Source of the DNA: RPQJ01 sp963706535
Lineage (GTDB): Bacteria > Pseudomonadota > Gammaproteobacteria > Steroidobacterales > Steroidobacteraceae
Direction: 5' to 3'
Length of the DNA stretch: 64,000 bases
Assembly (NCBI GenBank): GCA_963706535.1
Contig: CAVPMU010000025.1
Span: forward strand, 119,207-183,206
This document shows positions 61,142-64,000 of the stretch, piece after piece. Position numbers and translations under genes: made by a program. How positions within the stretch are numbered: position 1 is the stretch's first letter; every line of letters starts with the position of its first letter. Below the pieces are notes generated by a model that saw nothing but the letters and a program-made list of their open reading frames with translations, ran no database searches and had not been told where the DNA came from.

Positions 61142-62101
61142 TTACGCCATTCCGAACGCGTACAGCAGCCGTCCCAGCCAGCGCTCCGGACTTCGGTCCC
61201 ACGGGGTGAATCGCGGCAGTTCGAAGACGTTGGACGTGGGCGTCGCAACTCCGCCGTTCGTCGATACAGCGAGTTGGAAACCGAGCTTCGCGACCAGGTC
61301 CCGGTCCCGCATCGTGTAGTCGAAATCACGGCGACCATTCGGATACGCAAACGCACGGACCGGGCGACCGGTAATCTGCTCCAGGACCTGCCGGCTGCCA
61401 GCGATCTCGGCACTCGCCTCGGAGTCCGACAGGACTCGCAGGATCGGATGACTCAGCGTGTGCGCACCCACCTCCATGCCTGCATCCGCCAGCTGCCGGA
61501 CCTGCGAGGAGCGCATCATCAGGTCGGCAGGCAGCTCGCTGTGCGCGCGACGGGCGATCGCCTCGGCCACTTCGAGTCTTTCGGCCGGGCGCAGGTGTTT
61601 TACGGCCCGCAGGATGCGCTCGGCCGCGACCCCACGCGATGCGGCGTCGCCGAGCCCCAGGCTACCGTGACCCAGATCCGCCAAGTCCAGCGCCGGCCCG
61701 GTGGCACGTCGAATCGACTCGATGATCGTGTCGTTCCACATGCGTCCGCCATCCAGGAAGCCGGTGGCCACGAAGAACGTCGCGTGGATACCGTGACGTT
61801 GCAGCACGGGCAAGGCTACCGAGGCGTTGTCGGCATAACCATCGTCGAACGTGACGCTTACGGCACGAGGCGGCAGACTGCCTTGCTTCAGTCGCTCCAC
61901 TCCGTCCACGAGGGCAACAGGATGGCAATGGCGCTTCAACAGCCGCATCTGCCAGTCGAATCGATCGACATCGACCTCGCCCGGGAACATCGGATCGGCA
62001 CGGCGATGCACGCGGTGATAGATGAGGATCAGCAGCCGGCCGGCATGCGTGCCGGGAAGCACACGGCCAAGCGCGGACACGGTCGACGTGAGGACATTCA
62101 T
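61142..62101 (-). CDS. Polysaccharide deacetylase
   Basis: 319 aa CE4 enzyme. VSVTFDDGYADNASVALPVL is motif 1, GMEVGAHTLSHPILRVL motif 2 (H-x4-H), RAFAYPNGRRDFD motif 3. A weak hydrophobic N-terminus (LTSTVSALGRVLPG, RLLILIYHRVHRR) without cleavage site suggests cytoplasmic or membrane-edge location. It overlaps the CapK-like gene by 4 bases and is followed 30 bases later by the second deacetylase. Confidence 0.88.
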   Translation of the reverse strand: MNVLTSTVSALGRVLPGTHAGRLLILIYHRVHRRADPMFPGEVDVDRFDWQMRLLKRHCHPVALVDGVERLKQGSLPPRAVSVTFDDGYADNASVALPVLQRHGIHATFFVATGFLDGGRMWNDTIIESIRRATGPALDLADLGHGSLGLGDAASRGVAAERILRAVKHLRPAERLEVAEAIARRAHSELPADLMMRSSQVRQLADAGMEVGAHTLSHPILRVLSDSEASAEIAGSRQVLEQITGRPVRAFAYPNGRRDFDYTMRDRDLVAKLGFQLAVSTNGGVATPTSNVFELPRFTPWDRSPERWLGRLLYAFGMA

Positions 62102-63474
62102 TGGAGCGCCTTCGCCTTGCTCACCACGTACCGATACTTGCCGGACCTTTCCGCTGGAATGTGCTCGACCCGCCGAATCGCCAGGACCGTGCCGGCACCC
62201 ATGCGGCCCAACAGGCCGTTGCGGATCTGCGCCTCAACGTCCGCTGTCAGCTCGGCATCGCCCACCAGGAGCAGTTCCACGGAGAGATCCGCGTCCTGGA
62301 TGAACTTGAAGGCTTTGACTCCGGGCTTGTCACGAACTTCGTAGATCAGTGCCAGCGCATGCATCGCGTTGCCCGACCTGGTGCGCACGAAGTCGGTGCT
62401 GCGGCCGACGACCTCGGTCAGGGCCGGCAGCCCTCGTCCACATGCGCAGGGCTCGGCAGCCATCACCGCCATGTCGCCGGTGCGGTAGCGGATGAACGGG
62501 AAGTCATCGGTTGCCAGGTGAGTCGTGACTATCTCGCCCTCCTCGCCCGGCGGCACCGACCGGCCAGCCTCGTCTACCAGCTCGACCACGATGTGCTCCG
62601 CCGACAGGTGCAACGAACCGCGTGGGCACTGGTGCGCTATGAATCCGGCGTCGCGCGAACCATACCCATTGGCCACGGGCGCGCCAAAAACACGTTCGAT
62701 CGTGGCGCGCTGCGTGGGATACAGGGTCTCTCCGGTCGCAAAGACCACTTTCGCCCCACAACTGCTCATGTCCTGCCCGAGACGTTCGGCATGGTTCGCC
62801 AGCAATGCCAGTGCCGATGCATAGCCGAACAGCATCTTCGGCCGCAGCCGGGCAATCTTTTCGAGATAGCGATCCATCTGGTCGTCGGACATCTGGAACG
62901 CCGGCAGCAGGTGACTGCGGAACAATCGGTCGCGCAACGCCTTGATGCGATCTTGCTTCCCGAGTTCCACCGGCGAACCCCACAGCACGATCTCCGGATC
63001 GCCGATATCGACGCCCCACCAGCGCGTGGCACGCCATTTGGCGGCCACGTCGTGCGATACGCGGCTCATGCCCATGTAGAACACCAGCGGCTCGCCGCTC
63101 GAGCCACCCGTGTTGTATTTGACGAGGCGGCCAGCCGTCTCCGACTTGAGGGCCTCGGTGTTCTCGCGAATGGTGGCCTTGTCCAGGAACGGCAGCGCTT
63201 GCAGATCAGCCAGCCGCGTAATGTCGGCCGGGTCGAAGTCGTTGCGACGGAACAATTCGCGGTAGTACGGCACGTGCCGGCCGGCCGCAACCAGGAACGT
63301 CCTAAGTCGCTGGACCTGTGCCCGCTCGAGTTGCTCCGGTGTCCACCATTGCGAGGCCTCCAACTCGCGGCGCATCGCCACGCTGCGGTGCCCTTTCGCC
63401 AGTTCGTGCAGCGGGAACAGTACGCCCGCGATCAGGCGAGTCACCGAGTCGGCAGGATTCGCGTCAGGCAGCAT
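62098..63474 (-). CDS. Phenylacetate-CoA ligase/CapK-like AMP-dependent enzyme
   Basis: 458 aa. Adenylation motif LVKYNTGGSSGEPLVFYMG, VFATGETLYPTQRATIERVFGAPVANGYGSRDAGFIA, and a GEIVTTHLATDDFPFIRYRTGDM hinge. The family includes CapK proteins of capsule loci, which are thought to activate an acid for attachment to sugars. Coupled by ATGA to the deacetylase and by an 11-base overlap to the glycosyltransferase upstream. Confidence 0.87.
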   Translation of the reverse strand: MLPDANPADSVTRLIAGVLFPLHELAKGHRSVAMRRELEASQWWTPEQLERAQVQRLRTFLVAAGRHVPYYRELFRRNDFDPADITRLADLQALPFLDKATIRENTEALKSETAGRLVKYNTGGSSGEPLVFYMGMSRVSHDVAAKWRATRWWGVDIGDPEIVLWGSPVELGKQDRIKALRDRLFRSHLLPAFQMSDDQMDRYLEKIARLRPKMLFGYASALALLANHAERLGQDMSSCGAKVVFATGETLYPTQRATIERVFGAPVANGYGSRDAGFIAHQCPRGSLHLSAEHIVVELVDEAGRSVPPGEEGEIVTTHLATDDFPFIRYRTGDMAVMAAEPCACGRGLPALTEVVGRSTDFVRTRSGNAMHALALIYEVRDKPGVKAFKFIQDADLSVELLLVGDAELTADVEAQIRNGLLGRMGAGTVLAIRRVEHIPAERSGKYRYVVSKAKALQ

Positions 63475-64000
63475 TTGCTCTCCCTGACGTTGGTGCCACG
63501 CCGTCAGCCGCGATGTGGCGAAACTCGCTCAGCAGTACTGTGACTCGCGCAAGCCAGTCATTTTCTTCGGCATAGCGTCGAATGGCCGTGCGGTCCCAGT
63601 CCTGAGCGAACGCCTGCTCGACCGCTCGGCAGAGCGCGGCATGATCGTCGAAGGGCACGATAACACCCAGGTCCGGCCGGCACACGACTTCGGCATTACC
63701 GCCAACGTCACTGGCAACCACCGGCAATCCGCACGCCATCGCCTCGAGCAGTACGTTGGCCCACCCCTCGTTGCGGCTCGACAGCACGAAGACGTCGGCG
63801 GCCGAGAGCGCCTGCCTGACCCCCTCCGACGGCAATGCGCCCAGGAAGTGGACGCGCGCCTCGAGCCCGAGGCTCCGCACCTGTTGATCGAGCTGCGGCC
63901 TGAAATCGCCCTCGGGGCCGGCGGAGCCGACGGCAAGGTAATGCAGGTTCTGGAACCGCTCCAGCAGCGCGGGCATGCACGCGATGACGCGGTGGAATCC
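63464..64000 (-). CDS. GT4 glycosyltransferase, N-terminus outside window
   Basis: Only the C-terminal donor domain is visible: FRPQLDQQVRSLGLEARVHFLGALPSEGV, then FVLSSRNEGWANVLLEAMACGLPVVASDVGG with the E-x7-E motif, and VIVPFDDHAALCRAVEQAFAQD. Ends SGRANAA, overlapping the CapK-like gene. The frame runs open to base 64000. Confidence 0.85.
   Translation of the reverse strand, partial: GFHRVIACMPALLERFQNLHYLAVGSAGPEGDFRPQLDQQVRSLGLEARVHFLGALPSEGVRQALSAADVFVLSSRNEGWANVLLEAMACGLPVVASDVGGNAEVVCRPDLGVIVPFDDHAALCRAVEQAFAQDWDRTAIRRYAEENDWLARVTVLLSEFRHIAADGVAPTSGRANAA

Overview
The window is GC-rich, almost fully coding DNA from a Gram-negative bacterium, most likely a gammaproteobacterium (or a betaproteobacterium) of the Pseudomonadota. 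The evidence is lipoproteins, Tat-type signals, a PEP-CTERM protein, XrtA (exosortase A)-associated biosynthetic genes, a sigma-54 promoter and a class I cyclic-di-GMP riboswitch. The exosortase itself, the chain-length/export genes (Wza/Wzc type) and any PrsK/PrsR regulators are not in the window. No rRNA, tRNA or CRISPR array was seen.

Layout. 1-4.8 kb: two toxin-antitoxin modules (vapBC, ccdAB), a lipoprotein, an unusual response regulator whose AAA+ domain has lost the sigma-54 contact loop, an AAA+/DUF4143-type ATPase and a truncated Phd-type antitoxin. 4.8-9.1 kb: a surface/matrix protein module. It holds a broken beta-helix protein with a GlyGly-CTERM-like tail, two paralogous Ig/FN3 lipoproteins (one behind a c-di-GMP-I riboswitch) and a PEP-CTERM protein with a textbook sigma-54 promoter and its own terminator. 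9.1-12.0 kb: a tightly overlapping four-gene cassette (170-aa exported protein, PqqD-like RRE protein, HprK-related kinase, nucleotidyltransferase) that resembles RiPP tailoring enzymes. 12.2-15.8 kb: first half of the XrtA-associated acyl/PLP pathway (AMP ligase, GNAT, PLP decarboxylase).

15.8-50 kb: a large exopolysaccharide island. It contains glycosyltransferases of GT2, GT4 and PMT (GT39/83) type, three Gfo/Idh/MocA dehydrogenases, a UDP-glucuronate decarboxylase (UDP-xylose), two Wzx flippases, a Wzy/O-ligase, a pyruvyl-transferase-like enzyme, an asparagine-synthase-like enzyme, a QueC-like PP-loop enzyme and three related zinc-ribbon methyltransferases, one of them a pseudogene. Genes are chained by ATGA/GTGA overlaps in blocks of alternating strand. 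Some blocks (29.4-32.8 and 47-54 kb) are visibly less GC-rich than the rest.

50-53.9 kb: a TPR protein and two Tat-signal proteins that share an N-terminal motif. 53.9-57.7 kb: second half of the XrtA-associated pathway (hydrolases 1 and 2, acyl carrier protein) and a divergent asparagine-synthase-like gene. 57.7-64 kb: GNAT and FemAB-like proteins, an IS5-family element inserted in the 3' end of a polysaccharide deacetylase gene, a second deacetylase, a CapK-type AMP ligase and a GT4 cut by the window edge.

Taken together: UDP-sugars are made and modified (UXS, Gfo/Idh), assembled by the GTs, decorated (methyl, pyruvyl, acyl, deacetylation), flipped by Wzx and joined by Wzy/O-ligase. The XrtA-associated genes and the PEP-CTERM/lipoprotein module tie this polymer to surface protein sorting, with c-di-GMP and sigma-54 inputs visible in the DNA.
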